A program made the translations under genes and the position numbers. Below are positions 27,996 to 37,800 of a stretch of 64,000 bases of DNA, piece after piece. This stretch comes from Flavobacterium selenitireducens (GTDB lineage Bacteria > Bacteroidota > Bacteroidia > Flavobacteriales > Flavobacteriaceae), in contig NZ_JAAVIY010000001.1 of NCBI RefSeq assembly GCF_014748335.1, positions 496,001 through 560,000 of the forward strand. The letters run 5' to 3'. The notes below the pieces were generated by a model. It was not told the DNA's origin. It did not search any database and saw only the letters and a list, made by a program, of their open reading frames with translations. Every line of letters begins with the position of its first letter. The first letter of the stretch is position 1.

Positions 27996-29546
27996 ATGCA
28001 GAAAATCGTATTCTTTACGTGGCTTGCACTCGCCTTTCAGTGCGTGGCGGCCCAATCATCATTCGAATGGATCAGGACGCCGGCCATCGACCTGAGCTCA
28101 AATGGTAACCTGGTGGGTTATTCCGTCGCCTGCGATGCCGTGGGAAATGTATGTTACGCCGGTTATGAATCGGACGGGATCGCGTACGGTTCGGATATTT
28201 TTGGAACAGTGTTCATCAAAAAGTATGACGTACAGGGCAATTTGCTGTTTTCAACGAATATCACGGGCCAGGCTGCAATCCGGAATATGGTCTGCGACGG
28301 CCAGGGAAACCTTCTGCTTGCGATAGGGTTTCGCCAAAGTATGACGATTGATGGACAGGCGTTTTCCACTTCAAACCAAGGCGTCGAGCCCATGCTCGTA
28401 AAATTAGGTGCCGATGGAACGCTGCTGTGGCAAATGATCCCGACTATAGGCGAATCGGTAATAGAACATTTCAACGCAATCGCCGTCGACGCGTCCGGCA
28501 ACGTCTACATCGGATACGGGAATTACGACGATTCCTATCTCGTCAAACTTTCGCCTTCCGGAACGCATCAGATGACGCTTTTGCAGCACAAGGTCAAGAT
28601 GCTTACCTCGATAAGCGTTGACAACCTGGGAAATATTTACACGGCCGGGTCATGTGCGGAAAATACGGCCAGTTTCAATGGCATCTCCGCTCCTACCGAT
28701 CTCACTTATAATGTTTACGTTTCCAAGTATGACGGATCCGGAATCTTCCAGTGGGTGAACTATGTCGAGGACATCACTTGCCCGTTTCCGATCGTAAAGG
28801 CTAAAAGTCCGGACGCGATTTACTTTAGTTCTGCCCTTTCGGATGCGTTTGCGCTTGGTAATTTGTCTTCCGAAGGCCCGATTTCGGGTGCCGAGGATTT
28901 TTTCGTATCCGAACTGGATTCGGAAGGCATTTTTCAGTGGATAAGAGAAGTTCCGGGAGAAGGACAGGCCGGTCCCGGCAATCGCAATGCGCTGGAACTC
29001 GACGAAAATGGTAATGTGTACTTCACAGGAAGCACGCGTGGCGCAATCGCCTGGAGCGGTTCACACCTGACCGAAGCCATGGGCTTTCACGCCGACGCCC
29101 TGGTTCTCAAGTACAATTCACAGGGTGAGGTTTTACTGGCCAAAACGGTTTTGGGAGCGTCTGAAAATCGATTTGATGCTGTGGCTGTCAACGGACAGGG
29201 CGAGATTTTCCTTAGCGGATTTTCATACGGCTCCGTCTCGCTCGACGACATCCACCACGAATCGGAAGAACGGTTCACCTTCCTTACCAAACTCTCCGGT
29301 CCAGGTCTCGGACAGCCTTCTCACCAAACTTCCGAAATCGGCCTATATCCCAATCCTGCAAAGGATTACATACAAGTAAGCGGAATTTCTTCCGACAACA
29401 ACGCTACTTTTTACAACGCCCTCGGGCAAAAAATCAAAACGGCAACACTTTCTCCCGACGTGAAGTTCCCGGTAGGCGATCTCTCCCAAGGCGTCTATCT
29501 GCTAAAGGCGGAAGGCATGCCCACAAAACGGTTCATTAAGCTATAA
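27996..29546 (+). CDS. Secreted beta-propeller (SBBP-like) protein with T9SS type A sorting domain
   Basis: I start at ATG 27996, which gives the signal peptide MQKIVFFTWLALAFQCVAAQ; an in-frame start 108 bases earlier would hide it. The body has propeller-type blocks with DAxGNVYIGYGNYDDSYLVK, VDNLGNIYTAGSCAENTASF and LDENGNVYFTGSTRGAIAWS. The last ~75 residues are the sorting domain: EIGLYPNPAKDYIQVSGI, then FYNALGQKIKTATL, then LSQGVYLLKAEGMPTKRFIK. It should be exported by T9SS. The gene is separate from the adhesin operon (a terminator lies between) and followed by its own terminator. It is similar in build to the genes at 13383 and 38297. Confidence 0.88.
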   Translation: MQKIVFFTWLALAFQCVAAQSSFEWIRTPAIDLSSNGNLVGYSVACDAVGNVCYAGYESDGIAYGSDIFGTVFIKKYDVQGNLLFSTNITGQAAIRNMVCDGQGNLLLAIGFRQSMTIDGQAFSTSNQGVEPMLVKLGADGTLLWQMIPTIGESVIEHFNAIAVDASGNVYIGYGNYDDSYLVKLSPSGTHQMTLLQHKVKMLTSISVDNLGNIYTAGSCAENTASFNGISAPTDLTYNVYVSKYDGSGIFQWVNYVEDITCPFPIVKAKSPDAIYFSSALSDAFALGNLSSEGPISGAEDFFVSELDSEGIFQWIREVPGEGQAGPGNRNALELDENGNVYFTGSTRGAIAWSGSHLTEAMGFHADALVLKYNSQGEVLLAKTVLGASENRFDAVAVNGQGEIFLSGFSYGSVSLDDIHHESEERFTFLTKLSGPGLGQPSHQTSEIGLYPNPAKDYIQVSGISSDNNATFYNALGQKIKTATLSPDVKFPVGDLSQGVYLLKAEGMPTKRFIKL

Positions 29547-29856
29547 ATGTGAATTTGTTTGAAATTATAAAACCGTCAGCGCTTAACTGGCGGTTTTTTT
29601 TTGATGTTTTCGGCTTGTATAATTTCAAGGCTCACGGTATCAGAAGTTTCAAAAAGTGACGGCCCGGACGTAAGTATTGAACATTGATCTGGGATCCTTA
29701 TAATAGGGTTAAGTCAGTTTTCCGAACATTCAGCTCGAACAGGTCATTGTGTGTATCTAAATAAAGTGACGCTATTACGGTTTTACAAAGGGGTTTGCTG
29801 GCGGTTTGCAGTCGCCAGATTCCGTTACCCCGAGAATAAAAAACGGAATATCTAAA
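29547..29856 (+). other. 310-bp intergenic region before the winged-helix gene
   Basis: It holds the terminator at 29569-29602 and, close to the next gene, a CTGGCG...CGCCAG inverted repeat at about 29796-29816. No gene was recognised. Base composition begins to fall towards the AT-rich Rhs locus. Confidence 0.45.
29569..29602 (+). terminator. Terminator after the 27996 gene
   Basis: The stem AACCGTCAG / CTGGCGGTT (one T-G pair) with a short loop is followed by a run of nine T residues. Confidence 0.85.
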
Positions 29857-30663
29857 ATGGAATTCAAATCCTTAAACGATGCTTTTGCTACCAGCTTTAT
29901 CAAATCACTACCACAACTTACCAGACTTGACCTAACGGGCAACGAAATCAAAATCCTTGAATTGGTCTTATCCTATACGCGGAACGGTCAAAACTTTTAT
30001 ATGAACCACACAACGCTTGCGGATTATCTTGTCATGGGTCAGACCAAGACCAAAGCTAAGTCAGTCGGCAACATAATCGCCAACCTAAAGAAAAAAGGAT
30101 ATGTTTCCACCGTGACCACACCCAACTACAACGGTAAGAACGGTGGCTCATCGACCTCCATTACCGTAAACGAGGCGTTCCTCCAAGCGCAGCTCCACGC
30201 CGTCTTTAACACAGAAATGCCGCTCACGGAAAATCCTCCGCAAGCCGCGCCAGTATTGGAATTAGAGGAAAATAATTTACACGGTCAAAACCTAACCGCG
30301 CCAGCCTCTACGGATGCAGAAACCTCATCATCCAACACCGAAACCGACGAGGATTTTATAGCCTTCATGCATGCCGACAGCGATGAGCCGAGGCCGATAC
30401 CAGACTTACCTTGTCTGGCCAAACCCGATAACCTTATCGACGAACCAAACGACGAGCGCAACGAGGAGTTAGAAGGTCTGGCCGAGGTCGCAAATGAAAT
30501 CGAAAGCGTTGACACGTTCAGGTTCTTTCTCCAAGAGCTGCTAACCCGTAGGCTCATGACCAGAAAGAAAGATAAGTTGCAGTTCATCATAAACCAACAA
30601 GGGTATGACTTGGAAAAGATGAAGGGAGCTTTCGAGGCGTTGATATTGCGAGCGGCGGCGTAA
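29857..30663 (+). CDS. Winged-helix DNA-binding protein of mobile-element type, 268 aa
   Basis: I start at ATG 29857 (MEFKSLNDAFATSFIKSLPQ); an in-frame start 51 bases earlier adds an unrelated tail. Residues ~15-110 form a winged helix: LTGNEIKILELVLSYTRNG, then MNHTTLADYLVMGQTKTKAK, then SVGNIIANLKKKGYV with a wing before SSTSITVNEAF. A long acidic, low-complexity linker follows (residues ~125-220), then a short helical tail. The layout recalls replication-organiser or regulatory proteins of phages and plasmids, but I cannot name a family. It converges on the Rhs operon, sharing a bidirectional terminator with it. Function unknown; DNA binding is likely. Confidence 0.75.
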   Translation: MEFKSLNDAFATSFIKSLPQLTRLDLTGNEIKILELVLSYTRNGQNFYMNHTTLADYLVMGQTKTKAKSVGNIIANLKKKGYVSTVTTPNYNGKNGGSSTSITVNEAFLQAQLHAVFNTEMPLTENPPQAAPVLELEENNLHGQNLTAPASTDAETSSSNTETDEDFIAFMHADSDEPRPIPDLPCLAKPDNLIDEPNDERNEELEGLAEVANEIESVDTFRFFLQELLTRRLMTRKKDKLQFIINQQGYDLEKMKGAFEALILRAAA

Positions 30664-30688
30664 TGGCTCGTGTGCTTAGATTATAAAA

Positions 30689-30719
30689 GAAAACCCTCGC
30701 CGATCCGGCGAGGGTTTTC
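30689..30719. terminator. Bidirectional terminator shared by the winged-helix gene and the Rhs operon
   Basis: A perfect 14-bp stem GAAAACCCTCGCCG / CGGCGAGGGTTTTC has a 3-base loop. It ends one base before the minus-strand stop at 30720 and 25 bases after the plus-strand stop at 30663. Confidence 0.9.
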
Positions 30720-31226
30720 TTATTTTGCTTTTTTGATAAAATCCTTTATGTCAACCGCTGGACGAGGTAAAGGCATGTATGGATATGCAAAATCCTGCTT
30801 AGTAATAGTCAGTTTACCGAAACTATCTTTTACAGTCCAAATAACAGTCTTACTGTTATCTATCTCACTTCTTTTTAATCCTTTCCTTCGCTTGTCCGTA
30901 TTATTAAAGTAATGCTCTATGCCTGTATAAACATCAAAAGAAGTTCCATTAGCAGCATCTACCGAATATTGCGACTCCTGATTATTATCCACGTTTTCTT
31001 GACCAGTTAACGATTGTTCGCCAACGTAAAGTGTTGTCAAGTACGTATGCGGGTCTTGTTTATCAATATACATTTCATAAGTGCAATCCTTACAGGGATT
31101 ACTTTTTGCAAAACTATCTAACACTTTAGACATGTCGCTCCGAACAATCATCCTATTGGTTTCGACAGATTTATTGCACGAACAGAATATAATAATTGAA
31201 ATTACAAAAACAGAACTTACTTTCAT
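30720..31226 (-). CDS. Small lipoprotein, candidate immunity protein of the Rhs toxin
   Basis: ATG 31226 starts a 168-residue protein with a lipoprotein signal, MKVSSVFVISIIIFCSC. The mature part has a Cys pair (NPCKDCTYEMYIDKQ) and a beta-rich body (VIWTVKDSFGKLTITKQDFA). I recognise no family. It begins 5 bases after the Rhs stop codon and is the last gene of the operon, ending at the shared terminator. In polymorphic toxin loci the gene directly after the variable toxin tip usually codes the immunity protein, and periplasmic lipoproteins serve that role for toxins acting outside the cytoplasm. Immunity is therefore a positional inference; an accessory surface lipoprotein is the alternative. 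Confidence 0.7.
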   Translation of the reverse strand: MKVSSVFVISIIIFCSCNKSVETNRMIVRSDMSKVLDSFAKSNPCKDCTYEMYIDKQDPHTYLTTLYVGEQSLTGQENVDNNQESQYSVDAANGTSFDVYTGIEHYFNNTDKRRKGLKRSEIDNSKTVIWTVKDSFGKLTITKQDFAYPYMPLPRPAVDIKDFIKKAK

Positions 31227-31231
31227 CAATC

Positions 31232-34200
31232 TTAGTTTTTAAGCATTCCTTTCCAATCAACAGACTTTGCAAAATTCCTCAAGCTTGTTTTACCTGTCTG
31301 TATATTGTCAGCGTTAATATTCGGCATTGTCTTAGTTAAGTCCATAATTCGATAATTAACGGGAGTTCCCTTTGAATACGCAGAAGCAAAAATAACACTT
31401 AATCCGTCGGTACCCTTTTCATTCTGCATAACAAAGACTGGTTTGTTAGGTGTCGCATTGCGAGCAAAATCCAAATCTCCCCAACCATCGCCTGTATATG
31501 TTGATGGGCCGAGACCGCTTAAATGAGCATGAACGCTGCCAACAGTATTGAACTGCTTACCAGTCAATGGGTCTTGTAGATTTCCATTCTTGAAAGTATA
31601 TCCCAAATCTGAAGCATTCCCTTCCGAACCAGAATTTTTATAGTCTGGAAGAACTAAGGCACTCGTCTCGCCTATAACAGCAAGTTGTTCTCTACCTGTG
31701 GCCTTTGTATTGTCCATTACTCTTGAATAAGCATCTTGTTCTTTCGAGTACATTATGCTTCCGTCTTTTCTAAAATCTGCTGTTCCGCCGCTCGCTGTTG
31801 TTTGCTTGTCGGTTGCGCCTACATACGTTCCCTTATTTCCGAGGTCGGCTTGAGACTTTACATTAGGGTCAAATTGCATAATCCCCTTTTTGTCCTTGTA
31901 CCAATCCGTTGCGGACATTCCGTCAGGGTCGATAAAGAAGACAGGATTATTCATCGCATAAGTATAAGGCGACCACCGTCTACTTTCTTCCGCCAACGGG
32001 TCAATATTCATCCACCGCCCAATTGCAGGGTCGTAATTTCTCGCCCCATAGTCATACAAGTTAAGCCCCAGCTCATCCTGCCACTCCTTCCCATTGTATT
32101 TATAATTATACGGCAAAGGGCTTTGGACCGGCGGGAAAACCGGGAAACTTTGTAACAGCGCCACGCTCAAATTCTCCTCCCTGAATTCCAGAACGTCGCT
32201 GGAGTAGTTGGCATGTTTAAGTCCAAAAGGGTAATAATGGTTTTCCTCGAGTACCTTGAGCTGGCCATCGTCCGGGTCGAGTGCGTAATTAACGCGTATA
32301 TTGCCCAGGTGGTCTTTGTATTGGTAAACGTAGTTGAAGTTGTTGATTGAGGTCGGCGTCATTTTCACGTACCCCTCTGCGTGCGGGAAGAATTCGAGTA
32401 CACCATTCTTGTATTGGAAGCCATTCATGTAACTCACGTTGAAGGAGAATCCGCCGAAAACATCTGGGATGTTCTTTAATATTTTACGTCCAGTCGCATC
32501 GTAGACGTACTGGATATAATTACCGGCAGAAAAGTCAATCCTCAAAGGCAGATTTAGATGATTGTAGCTAATATTAGTAATACTTTTGTTCAAGTCCGAC
32601 TTTAAATTTCCATATGCATCATAGTTATAATCGTCTAACGCGCTGGAATAGTCGCTATCGTTGTAGCCTGAAGGATTCTGTTCGTGGTCGATAACCTTGG
32701 TAAGCCTGTTAGAATCTACGGGATAAACGTATTGGAGATCGTCTATCATTATAGCGGCAAGAGGAGCGTCAAGGTCGCCGTACCGTTTTAGCAGCCTTAT
32801 ATTGCCGTTTTTGTCATACTGCAGTTTTTCATCATAGTTGCCGTTAGGCATATTTTCAGAAACTTTTTGGTAATGGGATTCCACCATCCGGTTTAACCCG
32901 TCATATGCATAGCCATACTTTCGCCATGCACCTGAACCTTTCCAGTAAGTTTCAGAAATATTTCCGTTGTACAATGGTTTAACATCGCCGTAAATACTGA
33001 CTGGCTGATCATACTTAATTTCCAAAGCGAAAAGTTCGTTGTCTCCACAATTTATGGTACAGGCATTAGGCGAGTTGATGTTTGTCAACCATCCCCTTAC
33101 ATTATATTTGTACTGTACGTTTTGCAACGGTTGTCCGGTTGGATCCTGCCCGATTTCCTTGCGAAGGACATTACCTAATCCATCATAGAAAATCTTATGG
33201 ATCCTTTGCGGCGCGCCACCATTGATAGTCGAAGTTGTCATTTCCAACCTTTCTTCTGTGGTATAGGTAAATTCATTGCGGATCACTACTTCCAGATTAC
33301 TTGAATGATGAGTGGTAACCGTACTTTCGAGTCGGTCATGACGTGCAGCGGCGAAATTATGCTCACTCATCTCATATCCGCCGACATAGTTGCTCGAATA
33401 ATTTCTCAAGACATGTCCGCTACTGTCATAAAGTATATAAGAATGCGTACCTGCATTACCTGGTGTTAGATGTGTCGGTTCGAGAATCCTTATCCAAGAT
33501 CCGGTAGCCGCTCCCTTGTTACCCGACCGTACAGCTTGTTGATTGATTTCAGTAGGTAAAGGCAATAGCTCAGACGGTAGAAATCGGTAATTGTCGTAGT
33601 AGTTGACAGTCAGCAAATAATAGTTTCTATGAGGTTCACTGGCCGATGTCGAATAATAAAAATTTATTACCTCACCGGGAATAGTAGAGGCTACATTTGT
33701 TTGACTTTCAAACGATACTACTTCGCTATCAAGCCGCTGTTGAAACAAGTTACGCGAAGACGATGTAATTTGACCGTCAACTTCGTAACACCAGCCGGTA
33801 TAGGCAATCCTGCCAAAAGCATCGTACTTGCTAAATAACCAACCTTCCGTACCTTTTTCCTGTTCCGGTCCAAAGGGATTTAATGCGGGCCCGGTAAGGC
33901 GGACGCGGTCAAATTTGTCATATATAAGGTAGTCCCAACTTTTTCCGGGTAGTTTTTTTTCCACCAATCGGTTACGCCTGTCATATCGATATTGATAACA
34001 AAGTCCGTTGAGCTGGGAATCGTTCCAACTACTAAAGTCAACTTTCGGCGGAAGTACGAAAGAGAGATTCCCGAAATTGTCGTAAACATAATAGGTATCA
34101 TGTCTGCCTCCTTCGGAAAGAGTCGTCACAACTGATTTTAAAACAATTCTGCCTTCTTTATCTTTATATTCGATAGATGAATTGAGCTCGTTGTCGCCAG

Positions 34201-34840
34201 GAGACCAGTTTTCGTTTCGAGTAATAGTTTTAGTAAGCGTGTTTGGAGCATAATATTGCGAGACCGACGAAAGTGAAGCAGGATAGGCGCCATTAGTTAG
34301 GGTTCCAACTACGGCTTTAATGTTTCGTACTTCATTGCTGACATTGGTTTCGTAAGCAAATCGTGTCGTATGGTCGTCATCAGAAATCGGGTTTGCAGCC
34401 CAGGAGTCTCCAGGTGCTGACTGTTTTAGCACGCGGTTAAGCGGTGATGGCTCAAACAATTTTTCGGAATAAAAATAATTTGTTCCTCCATTGTATAAGG
34501 AATGAAACGAAGCACTTTGGGTCAAAGCGTCAGATATAAACGCCGCCGAATTTCCTGATGACTCATAACTCAGGAAATCTTTAGATTGTCTTCCGGACGA
34601 ATCATATTGAATATGAGTAACTAAATTTTTTCCGGAACCGGAAGATTTCCTTAAAATTTGTTGTTTCGGCCTTCCAAGACCATCGAAATAGACTATCTCA
34701 GTTGTGATATCCGGAGAATTTTGATCTAATATAGTTAAAGATTTGGCTTTATAGTTATTCTTAATTGTGTAATTTTCGGTTGTTGTCTGCCCCATTAGCA
34801 TCACGGGAAACGCAAGAAGTATAAAAGCAATTTGTTTCAT
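31232..34840 (-). CDS. Rhs-repeat protein with variable C-terminal tail, 1202 aa
   Basis: A Sec signal peptide (MKQIAFILLAFPVMLMG) is followed by the DUF6443-type N-terminus (EIVYFDGLGRPKQQILRKSS). YD/Rhs repeats come next (YVYDNFGNLSFVLPPKVDFS, IQYVYDATGRKILKN), then the Rhs-associated core YKYNGKEWQDELGLNLYDYG and GRWMNIDPLAEESRRWSPYT, ending FIDPDGMS near residue 976. The remaining 227 residues are unrelated to the shell, as in polymorphic toxins. They contain E1058 and a HAHLSG motif (H1104, H1106) with S1113 and D1118, like a JAMM/DUF4329 metallopeptidase site. There is no T9SS signal on this protein. The candidate immunity lipoprotein gene starts 5 bases after its stop. Toxic activity is inferred, not shown. 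Confidence 0.88.
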   Translation of the reverse strand: MKQIAFILLAFPVMLMGQTTTENYTIKNNYKAKSLTILDQNSPDITTEIVYFDGLGRPKQQILRKSSGSGKNLVTHIQYDSSGRQSKDFLSYESSGNSAAFISDALTQSASFHSLYNGGTNYFYSEKLFEPSPLNRVLKQSAPGDSWAANPISDDDHTTRFAYETNVSNEVRNIKAVVGTLTNGAYPASLSSVSQYYAPNTLTKTITRNENWSPGDNELNSSIEYKDKEGRIVLKSVVTTLSEGGRHDTYYVYDNFGNLSFVLPPKVDFSSWNDSQLNGLCYQYRYDRRNRLVEKKLPGKSWDYLIYDKFDRVRLTGPALNPFGPEQEKGTEGWLFSKYDAFGRIAYTGWCYEVDGQITSSSRNLFQQRLDSEVVSFESQTNVASTIPGEVINFYYSTSASEPHRNYYLLTVNYYDNYRFLPSELLPLPTEINQQAVRSGNKGAATGSWIRILEPTHLTPGNAGTHSYILYDSSGHVLRNYSSNYVGGYEMSEHNFAAARHDRLESTVTTHHSSNLEVVIRNEFTYTTEERLEMTTSTINGGAPQRIHKIFYDGLGNVLRKEIGQDPTGQPLQNVQYKYNVRGWLTNINSPNACTINCGDNELFALEIKYDQPVSIYGDVKPLYNGNISETYWKGSGAWRKYGYAYDGLNRMVESHYQKVSENMPNGNYDEKLQYDKNGNIRLLKRYGDLDAPLAAIMIDDLQYVYPVDSNRLTKVIDHEQNPSGYNDSDYSSALDDYNYDAYGNLKSDLNKSITNISYNHLNLPLRIDFSAGNYIQYVYDATGRKILKNIPDVFGGFSFNVSYMNGFQYKNGVLEFFPHAEGYVKMTPTSINNFNYVYQYKDHLGNIRVNYALDPDDGQLKVLEENHYYPFGLKHANYSSDVLEFREENLSVALLQSFPVFPPVQSPLPYNYKYNGKEWQDELGLNLYDYGARNYDPAIGRWMNIDPLAEESRRWSPYTYAMNNPVFFIDPDGMSATDWYKDKKGIMQFDPNVKSQADLGNKGTYVGATDKQTTASGGTADFRKDGSIMYSKEQDAYSRVMDNTKATGREQLAVIGETSALVLPDYKNSGSEGNASDLGYTFKNGNLQDPLTGKQFNTVGSVHAHLSGLGPSTYTGDGWGDLDFARNATPNKPVFVMQNEKGTDGLSVIFASAYSKGTPVNYRIMDLTKTMPNINADNIQTGKTSLRNFAKSVDWKGMLKN

Positions 34841-34849
34841 CGTACTAAA

Positions 34850-37800
34850 TTATGGGTGGAAATATTTGAAACTCGTATCGAATGTTTGCAATATGTTATC
34901 CTCGTCATCCAATATTTTATCTAATTGGTTAAGGGAGTTGTACCTATATTTTGTCGACTGACATTTTGGATCTACAATCATATGCAACTGCCCTAAGTTA
35001 TTGTAATAATAACGAGTTACCAATGCATTGGGATAAGCCTGTTGAGCGGCGCAGTCTTTGGGCGTACCAATGGGGGTGTAGGCACTGTAAGCAACAGGAG
35101 CGATTCCAGTCCAGTTCTCCACCTTGAGGACGACTTGATTTCTAGAATTGTAGGCGTACCGAAGATTTGGCCCGCTCCATTGTCGGAGATGCGAAAGATT
35201 GCCGTTACCATCGTAGTTGACGAACTCAATCGTGTTCTCAAGTATTCCCGTCCGATTTGCGATTTGCAAATAACCTGGGAGGTAGACGGTCGATGAACCA
35301 ACTTGAAAGCTTCTGTATATGGTTCGTTGGCGGGACAATAGGGTGCCTCCTTTCCATGATTCGGTTTGTACCGGGGTAGAGATAACATTTCGCTGTAGTA
35401 ACGCCGAGTAAAAAGTAAGGTTTGACAGGCCAGGCAAGCTACCCGAGGCGGCAGCATTTACATAGAAACTACGGGTTTCTAGATTGATTCCTGAATCACT
35501 TGTACTTTGAGTAATTTTTGTAGGTAGTCCTACGAACTCTCCATAGGTATATATCTCAAGATTAGATATTTTTCTGTAACCTGTCTCATCGGTTGCGGTT
35601 AAAGGTACGGGATCAATATATTGTAAAGTTTCTTTTGATGCAAGCTCCGCCCTGATTGATTCCACCGGATAAGCTGCGGTTGCATAATTTGATATGGTGT
35701 TTCCCATATTGGTTCCGGTAGCCATGAACGTCAAATTGAAAATTTGCTTTGCGATAAAATTTATCACGCGGAAATCTTCCTGATAAGTGTAGGTATTTCG
35801 AATCTCGCTGATTTTTGCGAGAACTCCATCTTGTTTTCGGAAAACTTTTTCCGCGAGTAGCGAGCCGTTCCTCGCATTGGGAATACTGACATCGTGACTG
35901 ATATGAGATTCCATTAGACTTCTGTAAAGGTTAAAAGTAGATGAAATTGCCGCTACGGGTATATTTATGTCGCCGTAATTGGAAAAAAAGGAGAATGTTT
36001 TTTCAGTCCCGCCATTTTCAAAATTATCTCCCCCATAACTTGTCGTAACAACAGGAAAAAAGTCCAGATTTGTATTTCCTGATGAATCTACAAAGTCAGA
36101 GCTGAGATTATAGAAAACTGTATAAAATTCAAGCATATTAATTGCCGTAGTGCTATAGCAGCACGAATTTCCATTACAGATATAATTATATATCTCTTTA
36201 CTAATCTTCTGGTATCTTTCAGGTTTCCAAATAGGCAACTCTGCTAGGGAAGGGGTAATTTGATTTATGGCTCCGTAATAGTAACGCTTTATGTTTTCCG
36301 GCTGGTTAGTACTTGCGTAATCTGTTTGACGCTCGAGATATACACCAACATCATCTACCGCAACGTAACCATCAAAATTATCAAAGTGAACATATGCTTC
36401 CAGTGGCAACGGGTTTATCGTCTGATCATCATTAATGGTGATTTCTGCACGATACGCGACACCCTGCTGGCACGGATAGGTCGCGGAAGTTTCTTGTATG
36501 ATCGGGTTTTCCGAATTCATCGGAACAGGATTAGGCAAATGAATTGAAGTTGTAAACAGTACTTGATTAGTTACCATATCACGCAGGCGAAACGTAGCAT
36601 AATCCCTATTTATATATGAGGTATAACCATGTCCGACCAATTTTATAAAAAATGTGATAGGGCTAGTTTCAAAAACCTGTATCGGTACATCTGGCTCCTC
36701 ACCAATTTCGGAAGGGTGGGGATATGTATCTGATAAGATATTGGGTTGTACGATTTCGGGATAGACCTCATCCATGTTTCTAATCGCATACATGTGCTTT
36801 CTAGAATATACTTTTTTTCTTGCTTTTTTAGCTTGGTAGTCAAAGTGAGTGCTGCCTCCCGTTGGATAATAAATGTCTGTAAGGGCACCAATCGAAGCAT
36901 ATTCAAAATCGGGACTTCTATCTGCAAGATTGTGGACATCAAAGGGATTCATTGAGTTAGAATCTGGGATTAATGTATTGTTGCTTTTACCATTGTAGTA
37001 ACCAGCGTAATCTTGCGAATAGGAAAATCGCGCAGGCAAGGATGAAGGATTTTTATACTCAAATTTGAACAATTGATTTCTCCTACCTGTTACCGAGTCA
37101 GGAATATCCATTCCTTTATCAAATTCGACGTTTTTTAGGAAAAATCTTGAGTCACTATTAGCTGTATACGAAAAATGAATAGTTTTAAAGATTTGGCCGC
37201 TTCTTGAAACTTCAATATTCAGCAATCGTCTTTTAAAATAAGGGCTGTTGACACTTTCTGAAATAAAGGTCGCTGTTTCGCTATTGTCTAAGCTGATAAT
37301 CTTAGAAAGGTATTTTGCGCCCGTTATTTTAGTGGTCACCCAAGTGGTGGTAAAAGTATCGTGTCCACTGGACGAATTCAAGCACTGGGGCGCACATGCG
37401 CCGCCGTCTCCAGTACACGCCTGATTTCCCCCATCATAAAGCATGCGTTTTCTTAAGTTTTGTATTTGCTGTGTCTTTATATTGGTTTCTGTTCCAATAC
37501 TGATGTACTCAAATTGTAAGGTTCCCTTTATTGGATGAATGGCGTATTTTAAGTAAAATGCACTTACCCCTTCGCTCGGACCCGCTGAAAAACTTGGCCC
37601 GCTGTCATAAATTCGGCGTGTAGACTCAATATAGTTTAGTCCACCAAAAACATACCTAATCCCCTCAGGTGTAGTAATAGTAATTTCGTGAGTTTGTGCA
37701 AAGGGGGCGGTAGCCTCGATTTTTAAATGACTTTGTTTATTCAATACTTGGGGATTCCATTGAGCATCAAAGAAAAAGCTGCCAGAATATCCAGGAAATG

